NCBI RefSeq assembly: GCF_030676955.1
Contig: NZ_JAUUUU010000006.1
Coordinates: 62,001-126,000 of the forward strand
Source of the DNA: Porticoccus litoralis
Lineage (GTDB): Bacteria > Pseudomonadota > Gammaproteobacteria > Pseudomonadales > Porticoccaceae
Length of the DNA stretch: 64,000 bases
Direction: 5' to 3'
The position numbers and the translations under genes were made by a program. Position 1 is the first letter of the stretch. Each line of letters begins with the position of its first letter. The notes below the pieces were generated by a model. That model made no database searches. It worked only from the letters and a program-made list of their open reading frames with translations, and was not told the DNA's origin. This document shows, piece after piece, positions 1-8,044 of the stretch.

Positions 1-512
1 TTATCAAAGATAAAAACATCTACCCGGCGGGAAGACTCGACAATGATTCAGAGGGGCTGTTGCTGCTGACAGACAGTGGTCCTTTACAGGCCAGAATCAG
101 CGACCCCAAGCATAAAATGACCAAAACCTATATTGCCCAGGTGGAGGGCGACATTACCGAAGAGGCTTTGGCAAACCTACGTTTTGGTGTGAACCTTAAC
201 GACGGTCCCACAAGGCGTGCCCAGGTTAAACGCATCCCGGAACCTTCCATCTGGACCAGATTTCCACCGATAAGAGCGCGCAAAAACCAGCCAACTTGCT
301 GGATTGAGCTGCAAATTACAGAGGGCCGTAACCGCCAGGTCAGGCGCATGACCGCGGCAGTCGGCTACCCCACACTGCGACTGGTTCGCACAGCCATAGG
401 CCCCTGGTCTTTAGGAAATCTTCAGCCAGGTGAATGGAAGGAGGAAGCAGTCAATCTTCCTGCCGTTAAATCTCCACCCGCCAGAACCTGGAAGAAAAAA
501 CCTCATGCCTGA
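1..512 (+). CDS. rluE: 23S rRNA pseudouridine synthase RluE, 3' part
   Basis: The gene enters from the left edge, so its start is missing. The visible 169 codons contain the RsuA/RluB/E/F-type catalytic motif GRLDNDSEGLL (codons read from base 3), whose Asp is the family nucleophile, and the downstream GRNRQVRRM motif near the C-terminus. RluE makes pseudouridine 2457 in 23S rRNA. The order rluE-nudJ-mnmA-hflD-purB that follows is the one known from E. coli and supports RluE over its paralogues. The stop codon overlaps the nudJ start by 8 bases, which suggests translational coupling. Confidence 0.9.
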   Translation, partial: IKDKNIYPAGRLDNDSEGLLLLTDSGPLQARISDPKHKMTKTYIAQVEGDITEEALANLRFGVNLNDGPTRRAQVKRIPEPSIWTRFPPIRARKNQPTCWIELQITEGRNRQVRRMTAAVGYPTLRLVRTAIGPWSLGNLQPGEWKEEAVNLPAVKSPPARTWKKKPHA

Positions 513-951
513 CCGCATCCACTTAACCGTAGCGACTGTGGTGAAACGTGACGATAAGTTTTTGCTCGTCAGGGAATTCAGTGATCAGAAAACTGTTTTA
601 AACCAGCCTGCAGGGCACGTTGAGCCGGGTGAAACACCGCTGGAAGCGGCCGTCCGGGAAACGCTAGAGGAAACAGGCTGGCATGTTCGCCCCACTGCCC
701 TGATTAGTTTTACCACTTACTTGTCTCCCACCAACGGCATCACCTATTACAGGTTGGCGATCGCTGCCGATGCCGTGGAATTTGATCCAAAGGCCACTCT
801 GGATAGCGATATCGAAGAAGCTCTCTGGCTCGATTATGAAGAAATACTACAAAACGAGAACAGCCTGCGAAGCCCCATGGTGATGCAAGCCATTAACGAC
901 TACCTCAAGGGCCCACTTTATCCATTGGATATACTGAAAACTCCCCGGTAG
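505..951 (+). CDS. nudJ: NUDIX hydrolase NudJ (phosphatase/thiamine pyrophosphate hydrolase type)
   Basis: A 148-residue cytosolic Nudix protein. The Nudix box runs from G37 to W59 (G-x5-E ... RETLEETGW) and carries the metal-binding RExxEE residues. NudJ in E. coli hydrolyses HMP-pyrophosphate, thiamine pyrophosphate and nucleoside di/triphosphates to monophosphates. I chose the ATG at 505 (MPDRIHLTV) rather than the in-frame ATG at 430: the upstream 25 codons lie inside rluE and add no Nudix homology. The gene sits between rluE and mnmA, as in E. coli, and ends 13 bases before mnmA. Confidence 0.9.
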   Translation: MPDRIHLTVATVVKRDDKFLLVREFSDQKTVLNQPAGHVEPGETPLEAAVRETLEETGWHVRPTALISFTTYLSPTNGITYYRLAIAADAVEFDPKATLDSDIEEALWLDYEEILQNENSLRSPMVMQAINDYLKGPLYPLDILKTPR

Positions 952-964
952 AATCCGCCACCCT

Positions 965-2062
965 ATGAACACACCTAAAACAGTCATTGTCGGCATGTCC
1001 GGCGGCGTAGATTCCTCCGTTACTGCCCTGTTATTGCAGCAACAGGGTTATCACGTGCAGGGGCTGTTTATGAAAAACTGGGACGAAGACGACGGCACAG
1101 AGTATTGCACTGCTCGCCAGGACCTGGCCGATGCCCAGCAGGTAGCCGATAAACTCGGGATAACACTGCACACGGCCAATTTCGCGGCCGAGTACTGGGA
1201 TAATGTATTCGAGTATTTTCTCGCTGAATATCGTGCCGGGCGCACACCTAACCCCGACATACTCTGTAACCGGGAAATCAAGTTCAAAGTATTCCTCGAA
1301 TATGCGCAAATCCTCGGCGCTGAGGCTATTGCCACCGGCCACTACGTGCGTCGACTGGATAGAGACGATCACAGCTATCTGTTGAAGGGGCTGGATAATA
1401 ACAAGGACCAGAGCTACTTCCTGCATGCTGTGAGCGAAGCAGCTTTCAGCAAGTCTTTATTCCCCATTGGCGAGATGGAGAAACCCCAGGTGCGTGCCAT
1501 TGCTGAGAAACACGGGCTGGCTACCGCCAAGAAAAAGGACTCCACGGGAATCTGTTTTATCGGCGAACGTCGCTTCAAGGATTTTCTTGAGCAGTACTTA
1601 CCTGCACAACCGGGTGATATCGAGACTCCCGAAGGCAAGGTGATCGGCCAACATCATGGCTTGATGTACCACACCCTGGGTCAGAGGCAGGGCCTGGGAA
1701 TTGGCGGTAGACAGGATGCCACGGATGCACCCTGGTATGTTGTGGGTAAAGATCTGGAACGAAATGTCCTCATCGCAGCACAGGGCAGCGATCACCCTCT
1801 CCTCTTCTCAAACCGTCTTAGCGCACAGGATATCCATTGGATTAACGGTATACCCGCCAGTTCAGCGCTGCGTTGCCACGCAAAAACCCGCTATCGCCAG
1901 CCTGATCAGCCCTGTACGGTAAATGTTTCAACCACTGGTGTGAATGTGCACTTTGACACGCCACAGCGAGCCGTGACACCAGGCCAGTCAGTGGTTTTTT
2001 ATGACGGTGAAACATGCCTGGGCGGCGGCATCATCGAACACGCTTGGCAGGAGGCCCCCTGA
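965..2062 (+). CDS. mnmA: tRNA-specific 2-thiouridylase MnmA
   Basis: A 365-residue enzyme that thiolates U34 of tRNA-Lys, -Glu and -Gln using ATP and sulfur relayed from TusE. The PP-loop ATP-pyrophosphatase motif SGGVDSS is at residues 12-18. The two catalytic cysteines are C101 (in NPDILCN) and C197 (in STGICFIG), the expected pair for the acyl-adenylate/persulfide mechanism. The length is normal for the family. Its stop overlaps the hflD start in a TGATG junction, so the two are probably translated together, as in E. coli. Confidence 0.97.
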   Translation: MNTPKTVIVGMSGGVDSSVTALLLQQQGYHVQGLFMKNWDEDDGTEYCTARQDLADAQQVADKLGITLHTANFAAEYWDNVFEYFLAEYRAGRTPNPDILCNREIKFKVFLEYAQILGAEAIATGHYVRRLDRDDHSYLLKGLDNNKDQSYFLHAVSEAAFSKSLFPIGEMEKPQVRAIAEKHGLATAKKKDSTGICFIGERRFKDFLEQYLPAQPGDIETPEGKVIGQHHGLMYHTLGQRQGLGIGGRQDATDAPWYVVGKDLERNVLIAAQGSDHPLLFSNRLSAQDIHWINGIPASSALRCHAKTRYRQPDQPCTVNVSTTGVNVHFDTPQRAVTPGQSVVFYDGETCLGGGIIEHAWQEAP

Positions 2063-2709
2063 TGCTTTTCAGCAAACCCGATCGCAACCAGGTCATCGCT
2101 CTCGCCGGTGTATTTCAGGCCTGTCAACTCGTGGAAACCCTGGCGAAAACGGGCTCGGTCCCTTCTGATCGCTTTGGGGTCTGTATCGAAAGCCTGTTTC
2201 AACAGAACCCGGAGAACACGGAAGCTGTGTTTGGCAATTTATCCAACCTGCAGCTGGGCATTGAATCCATGCAGGAGCTGATTACCCTTCAACCCCGCAA
2301 TCAGCAACCGGACACACTGCGCTACGTGGTCGGTGTTGTTTACCTGGCCAACAAATTGCGCAACAAGAAAACTATGCTCAACGTCATTGGCGAACGTCTG
2401 CAACAAGCGGGTAGGCAGGCTGAACACTTTGGTGCTGCCACCCACACTAATGTGATTGCCAACCTGGCACAGGTCTATCAGGACACTATCAGCACTTTCC
2501 GCTACCGCATTCAGGTAAACGGTTATGCCGGCTACCTGCAACAGGAAGCTATCGCCCAGCGGGTGCGCTGTCTGTTGTTTGCAGGCATCAGAGCGGCTGT
2601 GCTCTGGCATCAACTAGGGGGGCGCCGGCGGCATCTCATTTTCAACCGCCAGCAGCTATTGCAACAATTGCGTCTACTGCAGCAGGAAAGCAGCCAACCC
2701 CAGCATTAA
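2062..2709 (+). CDS. hflD: High frequency lysogenization protein HflD homologue
   Basis: A 215-residue, mainly helical protein, close to the E. coli HflD length of about 213. In E. coli HflD is a peripheral membrane protein that binds phage lambda CII; its host function is unclear. I start it at the ATG at 2062, which shares its A with the mnmA stop. An in-frame upstream start at 2014 would only add 16 residues encoded inside mnmA. Identification rests on the conserved mnmA-hflD-purB order plus the Leu/Gln-rich helical C-terminus. There are no obvious transmembrane segments. Confidence 0.88.
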   Translation: MLFSKPDRNQVIALAGVFQACQLVETLAKTGSVPSDRFGVCIESLFQQNPENTEAVFGNLSNLQLGIESMQELITLQPRNQQPDTLRYVVGVVYLANKLRNKKTMLNVIGERLQQAGRQAEHFGAATHTNVIANLAQVYQDTISTFRYRIQVNGYAGYLQQEAIAQRVRCLLFAGIRAAVLWHQLGGRRRHLIFNRQQLLQQLRLLQQESSQPQH

Positions 2710-2724
2710 CTAGTCAATTTTTAC

Positions 2725-2753
2725 CTGAAAAAACCATGCTATTCGGTTAAAAT
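2725..2753 (+). promoter_or_regulatory. Probable sigma-70 promoter of purB
   Basis: CTGAAA (2725-2730) and TAAAAT (2748-2753) are separated by 17 bases in the only gap between hflD and purB. The predicted transcript starts around 2760 and gives a leader of about 30 bases. The -35 matches 4 of 6 consensus bases and the -10 matches 5 of 6. No PurR-like operator was recognised with confidence. Confidence 0.5.
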
Positions 2754-2788
2754 TCGCGCCTTTCTTCCCCACATTCAAGTTGTTACCC

Positions 2789-4156
2789 ATGAATCTATCC
2801 AGCCTGACTGCAATTTCACCTATCGATGGCCGCTACGGCAGCAAAACCTCCACCCTGCGCATAGCCTTCAGCGAATTCGGGCTAATCAAATACCGTGTGA
2901 TGGTTGAGGTACGCTGGTTGCAGCAACTGGCGTCCCACCCGGGTATTGTCGAAGTCCCCGCACTTTCCCAGGCGGCCAACAACAAGCTGGAACAACTTTT
3001 GGCAGAATTTGATGAGCGTCAGGCCTCGCGTATCAAGGACATCGAAAAAACCACCAACCACGATGTTAAAGCGGTGGAATATTTTATTAAGGAATACATT
3101 GCCGATGTGCCGGAGCTGAATGCCATCAGCGAGTTTGTTCACTTTGCCTGCACTTCGGAAGACATCAACAACCTTTCTCATGCCCTGATGCTAAAAGAGG
3201 GGCGCGACCAGGTGTTGCTGCCGGAGGTGCGGGAAGTTGCACGTCAGATCTCCTCCCTAGCCCATCAGTTTGCCGATGTGCCGATGCTGTCACGTACCCA
3301 CGGACAAACGGCCTCCCCCACCACTGTCGGCAAGGAGATGGCCAACGTTGCCTATCGCCTCAACCGTCAGATCGAACAGATTGCCGGGGTGGAACTGCTC
3401 GGCAAAATCAACGGTGCTGTGGGCAACTATAACGCCCACCTTTCCGCCTATCCGGATATTGATTGGGCGGCTAATGCCGAGACGTTCATCACTGGACTTG
3501 GACTGAATTGGAATCCCTACACGACCCAGATTGAGCCACACGACTATATTGCTGAACTGTTTGATGCCATAGCTCGCCTCAATACCATATTGATCGATTT
3601 TAACCGCGATATCTGGGGTTATATCTCGCTGGGGTACTTCAAACAGAAAACCATCGCCGGGGAAGTGGGCTCGTCAACAATGCCCCACAAAGTGAATCCC
3701 ATTGACTTTGAAAACTCCGAGGGAAACTTGGGCATTGCCAATGCCGTATTCGGTCATCTGGCCCAGAAACTGCCCATCTCACGCTGGCAACGGGACCTCA
3801 CTGATTCTACCGTACTGCGCAACATGGGTGTCGGCTTTGGCTACAGCTCCATTGCCTACCAGTCCACCCTCAAGGGTATTGGCAAGCTGGAACTCAACCA
3901 GCAACGCCTGGCAGAGGACCTGAACAATGCCTGGGAAGTCCTCGCCGAACCTGTACAGACCGTCATGCGTCGCTACAACATTCCCGAACCCTATGAAAAA
4001 CTCAAGGCATTGACTCGGGGTCAGGCCATCACAAAAGAGACCATCCAGGTATTTATCGAGACTCTGGAAATTCCTGAGTCAGCCAAAACCGAGTTGCGTC
4101 AACTGACTCCAGCGTCCTACATTGGCAATGCCATTGCGCAGGCAAAAGCACTCTGA
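2789..4156 (+). CDS. purB: Adenylosuccinate lyase
   Basis: A 455-residue cytosolic homotetramer of the fumarase/aspartase superfamily, about the length of E. coli PurB (456). It cleaves SAICAR to AICAR and adenylosuccinate to AMP, each with release of fumarate. The signature GSSTMPHKVNP is at 294-304, with the catalytic serine in it, and H171 lies in the conserved SRTHGQTASP segment. I chose ATG 2789 (MNLSSLTAISP) because it aligns with the E. coli N-terminus; a TTG three codons upstream is also open. It ends 17 bases before the oxygenase gene. Confidence 0.98.
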   Translation: MNLSSLTAISPIDGRYGSKTSTLRIAFSEFGLIKYRVMVEVRWLQQLASHPGIVEVPALSQAANNKLEQLLAEFDERQASRIKDIEKTTNHDVKAVEYFIKEYIADVPELNAISEFVHFACTSEDINNLSHALMLKEGRDQVLLPEVREVARQISSLAHQFADVPMLSRTHGQTASPTTVGKEMANVAYRLNRQIEQIAGVELLGKINGAVGNYNAHLSAYPDIDWAANAETFITGLGLNWNPYTTQIEPHDYIAELFDAIARLNTILIDFNRDIWGYISLGYFKQKTIAGEVGSSTMPHKVNPIDFENSEGNLGIANAVFGHLAQKLPISRWQRDLTDSTVLRNMGVGFGYSSIAYQSTLKGIGKLELNQQRLAEDLNNAWEVLAEPVQTVMRRYNIPEPYEKLKALTRGQAITKETIQVFIETLEIPESAKTELRQLTPASYIGNAIAQAKAL

Positions 4157-4173
4157 GCCAGTCGCGCCCTAAC

Positions 4174-5103
4174 ATGCCGACACCAATACTCGGAGACCTG
4201 TCAGCAGAAGTCTTTCTTCGTGAGTACTGGCAGAAGAAACCACTGTTGGTGCGCGATGCGCTGCCGGGTTTCCAGTCACCCATTAGCCCGAATGAATTGG
4301 CAGGCTTGGCCCTGGAAGAAGAGGTTGAATCACGCATTGTAGTTGAGGCCGGTGCATCGCCCTGGGAATTGATGTGTGGCCCTTTTACGGAAAGACAGTT
4401 TGAGCAACTGCCAGAGAGCCACTGGACATTACTGGTGCAGGCGGTTGATATTTGGGTGCCGGAAGTGGCCCATCTACTTGAACATTTTCATTTTCTTCCG
4501 TCTTGGCGTCTCGATGACATTATGGTCAGCTATGCTCCCGTTGGCGGCAGCGTTGGACCCCATTTCGACTTTTACGATGTCTTCCTGATACAGGCTCAAG
4601 GTCAGCGTCACTGGCAGATCGGTCAGCGCTGTGATCAGCAAACGTCGATACTCAGCGAGACCTCTCTGCGCATTCTGAAAGAGTTTACCAAGACTGATGA
4701 GTGGGTACTCAACCCCGGGGATATGCTCTACCTACCCCCCCAAATTGCCCATTTTGGTATCGCTGAAAACGACTGTCTCACCTATTCTGTCGGTTTTCGA
4801 GCCCCTACCCTGGCAGAAATTCTTGGCGATCTGGCTACCGAACTGATGGCTCAGGGCGATTCCACCTATTACCGGGACCCACCCCTGAAACCTGAAATGG
4901 CGGGCGAACACATAGACCCGCTGTTTATCGAACAAATCCAGGGAATGCTAACCAAATTGGCAGGTGATAAAGCTTTGCTGGGAGACTGGTTTGCCCGATA
5001 CATGACCGCACCCAAGTACCCGGATCTTGCCGACGAACTGGATGAAGAGCGCTGCGCTAGCGTCAACGGCAAGCAATATATCAATGGTCAACCGTCAGAC
5101 TAA
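4174..5103 (+). CDS. roxA: Cupin-fold ribosomal oxygenase RoxA/YcfD (ribosomal protein L16 arginine hydroxylase)
   Basis: A 309-residue JmjC/cupin-type 2-oxoglutarate- and Fe(II)-dependent oxygenase. E. coli YcfD hydroxylates an arginine of ribosomal protein L16. The Fe(II) ligands are visible as the HxD pair H130/D132 (GPHFDFYD) and the distal H193 (PPQIAHFG), spaced as in YcfD. The N-terminal segment LREYWQKKPLLVR is typical of the family. The C-terminal third is the helical dimerisation/winged-helix part. It follows purB closely and is probably co-transcribed with it. Confidence 0.92.
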   Translation: MPTPILGDLSAEVFLREYWQKKPLLVRDALPGFQSPISPNELAGLALEEEVESRIVVEAGASPWELMCGPFTERQFEQLPESHWTLLVQAVDIWVPEVAHLLEHFHFLPSWRLDDIMVSYAPVGGSVGPHFDFYDVFLIQAQGQRHWQIGQRCDQQTSILSETSLRILKEFTKTDEWVLNPGDMLYLPPQIAHFGIAENDCLTYSVGFRAPTLAEILGDLATELMAQGDSTYYRDPPLKPEMAGEHIDPLFIEQIQGMLTKLAGDKALLGDWFARYMTAPKYPDLADELDEERCASVNGKQYINGQPSD

Positions 5104-5108
5104 TTTGT

Positions 5109-6836
5109 TTAGTCAGCGGCCACAGCCCCTCCACCCGGCCATCTACTATCTGTCACGCCGTATTGCCTGCCACTTTTCTGAGAAATAGCCTGTACCTTGC
5201 CCAACACCCTGGGAGTATTGTTGAGGGAGTGCCCCATGTTCTGTAAGAGCTTGAGCGTATCGATACTGATTCCCTGCTCATACTGGAGCATGTCAGGCCA
5301 CCATTGATGATGAATACGGGGAGCCGCCGTAGCTTCGGCGACATTCATACCGAAATCAATCACATTCAGGATATTCTGCAAAACCACGGTAATGATCGTA
5401 CTTCCACCAGGGCTTCCAGTAGCCAGGATCGGCACGCCGTCCTTTAGAACAATGGATGGCGTCATGGAAGACAGTGGACGCTTGCCTGCGTGAACAGCAT
5501 TTGCCTCCCCGCCCAGCAAACCGTAGGCATTGGGAACACCAGGCTTGGCAGAAAAATCATCCATTTCGTTATTGAGCAAAAAACCGGCCCCTGCCACAGA
5601 AATGCCACTGCCATAGGAAAAATTCAGCGTGTAAGTATTACTCACCACATTACCCCAGCGATCGACCACTGTGAAATGGGTCGTCTGAGGGCTTTCCTCA
5701 TGCATTAATTGCCCCGGCTGAACATCGGCAGAAGCAGAGGCAGCCTCTAAGTCGATATTGTCCCTAAGCCTTGCGGCATAGGACTTGTCGATAAGTTTCT
5801 CAACCGGGACATCAAAGAAATCCGGGTCGCCCAGATATTGACTACGGTCTGCATAGGCTCGGCGCATGGTCTCAACCAGAAGGTGCAAATACGACGCACT
5901 GTTGTGCCCCAGTGAGTGCAAGTCCCACCCTTCTAGGACATTGAGCATTTGGACCAGGTGAACACCACCGGAAGAAGGTGGCGGCATAGAGACAATCCGA
6001 TAGCCACGGTAATCGCCAACCACTGGCTGCCTCTCCAGCACGCGGTAATTGGCAAGATCTTCTGCTGTAATCAGGCCCCCGCCCCGCTTCATCTCGGCGA
6101 CAATCAGTTCAGCAGTTTTTCCCGTATAGAAGCCAGCGACACCCTGGTTGGCAATCTGCCGCAGAGTCGCTGCCAGGTCAGCTTGGCGCCAGATATCGCC
6201 CCGCTGCATTGGGCTTCCATCGGGGCGAAAGAAATATCCGGCCGACGCCCTGTCAGCACGCAAACGACCCGCCGCCTGTCCCAGGGAAAAGGCCAGCGTG
6301 TCAGAAATTAAAAAGCCTTCCTCCGCCAGCCGTATGGCAGGTGCCAACACCTGCTCGACTGTCATGGTGCCGTAGACATCCAGTGCATGGAGCAAACCGG
6401 CAACTGTGCCGGGTACCCCCGCTGCCTTGTGACTGAAACGAGACAGGTTGGCATCTGCTGACCCCTGTTCATCCAGAAACATGTCCCTGTGGGCCAAAGC
6501 AGGTGCCATCTCCCGGTAATCAATGGCCAGTGAGCGGTTCTCCTTGGCTAAATGCACCAGCATAAAGCCTCCACCACCCAGGTTGCCTGCCTGAGGCAGT
6601 GTCACGGCAAGGGCAAAACCTGTAGCGACAGCTGCGTCAACAGCATTCCCCCCCTGTTTAAGAATATCTGCGCCAACAGTACTGGCCAGAACCTCCTGAG
6701 AAACCACCATTCCCCTGGTTGATAACTGCGGATGAAAGCGGGCGCTTTGATCAATAATTGCGGGCTCAAATGCCATCGCCATCTGCAATGGAAATAACAG
6801 AAACAAAAACAGCCACTTGAGAAAAGCCTGTTTCAC
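5109..6836 (-). CDS. ggt: Gamma-glutamyltranspeptidase (periplasmic)
   Basis: A 575-residue Ntn-hydrolase precursor that cleaves the gamma-glutamyl bond of glutathione and related compounds in the periplasm and self-processes into large and small subunits. A Sec signal peptide covers about residues 1-22 (hydrophobic stretch ending MAMA). The processing/catalytic threonine is T385 in SPQTTHFTVVD. The oxyanion and glycine-rich segments GNLGGGGFM (85-92) and MPPPSSGG (284-291) are present. Its 3' end is convergent with roxA, 5 bases apart. The product could supply Glu and Cys-Gly from extracellular glutathione. Confidence 0.95.
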   Translation of the reverse strand: MKQAFLKWLFLFLLFPLQMAMAFEPAIIDQSARFHPQLSTRGMVVSQEVLASTVGADILKQGGNAVDAAVATGFALAVTLPQAGNLGGGGFMLVHLAKENRSLAIDYREMAPALAHRDMFLDEQGSADANLSRFSHKAAGVPGTVAGLLHALDVYGTMTVEQVLAPAIRLAEEGFLISDTLAFSLGQAAGRLRADRASAGYFFRPDGSPMQRGDIWRQADLAATLRQIANQGVAGFYTGKTAELIVAEMKRGGGLITAEDLANYRVLERQPVVGDYRGYRIVSMPPPSSGGVHLVQMLNVLEGWDLHSLGHNSASYLHLLVETMRRAYADRSQYLGDPDFFDVPVEKLIDKSYAARLRDNIDLEAASASADVQPGQLMHEESPQTTHFTVVDRWGNVVSNTYTLNFSYGSGISVAGAGFLLNNEMDDFSAKPGVPNAYGLLGGEANAVHAGKRPLSSMTPSIVLKDGVPILATGSPGGSTIITVVLQNILNVIDFGMNVAEATAAPRIHHQWWPDMLQYEQGISIDTLKLLQNMGHSLNNTPRVLGKVQAISQKSGRQYGVTDSRWPGGGAVAAD

Positions 6837-6929
6837 ATCAATACTCCGCTATAAATCGAACGTAATCTTAGCATTCGACACCACTATAGGCCCCTGAAGG
6901 GCTACGATATAAAAAAATGGGAGTAATGA

Positions 6930-7901
6930 ATGGACACAGTTGACTATTTCCCCATCGAAGTTGAGGAAGTCAGCTGGCAAAGTGCCGGCGAGCAGTTAAC
7001 GGCTATTCGACACAAGGTTTTTGTCGAAGAACAAGGCGTACCGGTTGCAGAAGAAGTGGATGACCTCGACCCCACGGCCATGCACTGGATTGCCTTTGGG
7101 CCGGGCAATGTGGCCATGGCCACAGCGAGAATGCTACCAGACGGCCAGGTGGGGCGTATGGCGGTGCTAAAACCCTACCGACAGCGGGGTGTGGGTTCCT
7201 CAATAATGCGCAATATCATCCGCTATGCTATCCGTGAGGGCAAAGAACAGCTGGTACTCAGTGCTCAGTTACACGCTATTCCATTTTATGAGGGGTTTGG
7301 CTTTATATCCGACGGAAAAGAATACCTGGATGCGGGTATTCCCCATCGCACCATGGTGCTCAATCTGCATCGTTTCATGGACAACGCTCCGAAACCGTTA
7401 CTGAGGGAGATTTCTGACGAGGAAAGGCAAAGAGTTGGCATTGAGGGGGTGGATGAATTTCGTGATCAGGCGGTCATGCTGGTAGAGCGGGCACAACGTG
7501 AAATTCGTATCTTTACGTTCAAGCTGGAGCCCGGCATCTATGCCAACAACCAGTTCTGTGACGCCATCTATTCATTTGCCACCAGCCACCCACTGGCCAG
7601 AGTCAGAATTTTGGTCAAAGACCTGGCCCAGGTGATTCATCAAACCCACCAGCTGCATGAGCTCTGCCTGAGGCTGCCTAGTCGCATCCAAATACGCAAA
7701 CTAGAAACCAAGGAAGACTGTTTACACACGGAGTTCATGCTAGTGGATCGCACCGGGATTCTCTACAAGCAAGAGCCGGAACGTTTTGTGGGTTACGTCG
7801 TCCCCCATGCGCCGCTGGAGGCAGTGGAACTGGTTGAAGAGTTCGATAACCTCTGGGAACAGAGTGAGCTGGATCCAGACCTCAGAAGACTGCATATCTA
7901 G
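6930..7901 (+). CDS. GNAT acetyltransferase fused to a degenerate PLD-like domain (DUF7931 type)
   Basis: A 323-residue two-domain protein. Residues 1-150 are a GNAT fold of the ElaA/YjdJ kind: an N-terminal RHKVFVEEQGVP motif and the acetyl-CoA pyrophosphate loop RQRGVGS at 84-90. Residues 170-315 resemble one half of a phospholipase D fold: RVRILVKD near 224-231, then H266-x-E268-x4-D273, which matches the HxKx4D motif except that Lys is replaced by Glu. Loss of that Lys suggests the second domain binds rather than cuts. The substrate is unknown. It stands alone, with a shared terminator toward glcB. Confidence 0.75.
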   Translation: MDTVDYFPIEVEEVSWQSAGEQLTAIRHKVFVEEQGVPVAEEVDDLDPTAMHWIAFGPGNVAMATARMLPDGQVGRMAVLKPYRQRGVGSSIMRNIIRYAIREGKEQLVLSAQLHAIPFYEGFGFISDGKEYLDAGIPHRTMVLNLHRFMDNAPKPLLREISDEERQRVGIEGVDEFRDQAVMLVERAQREIRIFTFKLEPGIYANNQFCDAIYSFATSHPLARVRILVKDLAQVIHQTHQLHELCLRLPSRIQIRKLETKEDCLHTEFMLVDRTGILYKQEPERFVGYVVPHAPLEAVELVEEFDNLWEQSELDPDLRRLHI

Positions 7902-7991
7902 CAGCCCCTTGAGCAACTATCAGCGACCGTTGATATTGACCAATAAGGGGCTTTAAAAACAGTTATAGCCTGCCACCTCACCAGACAAAAA

Positions 7992-8021
7992 AACGCCGGG
8001 AATATAACCCGGCGTTTTTTT
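7992..8021. terminator. Bidirectional Rho-independent terminator between the GNAT gene and glcB
   Basis: A 9-bp perfect stem AACGCCGGG (7992-8000) / CCCGGCGTT (8008-8016) with a 7-base loop. An A-run lies on its left and a T-run on its right, so it can stop transcripts from both convergent genes. Confidence 0.9.
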
Positions 8022-8044
8022 GTTCTCGCACCTCAGAAGTGCAA

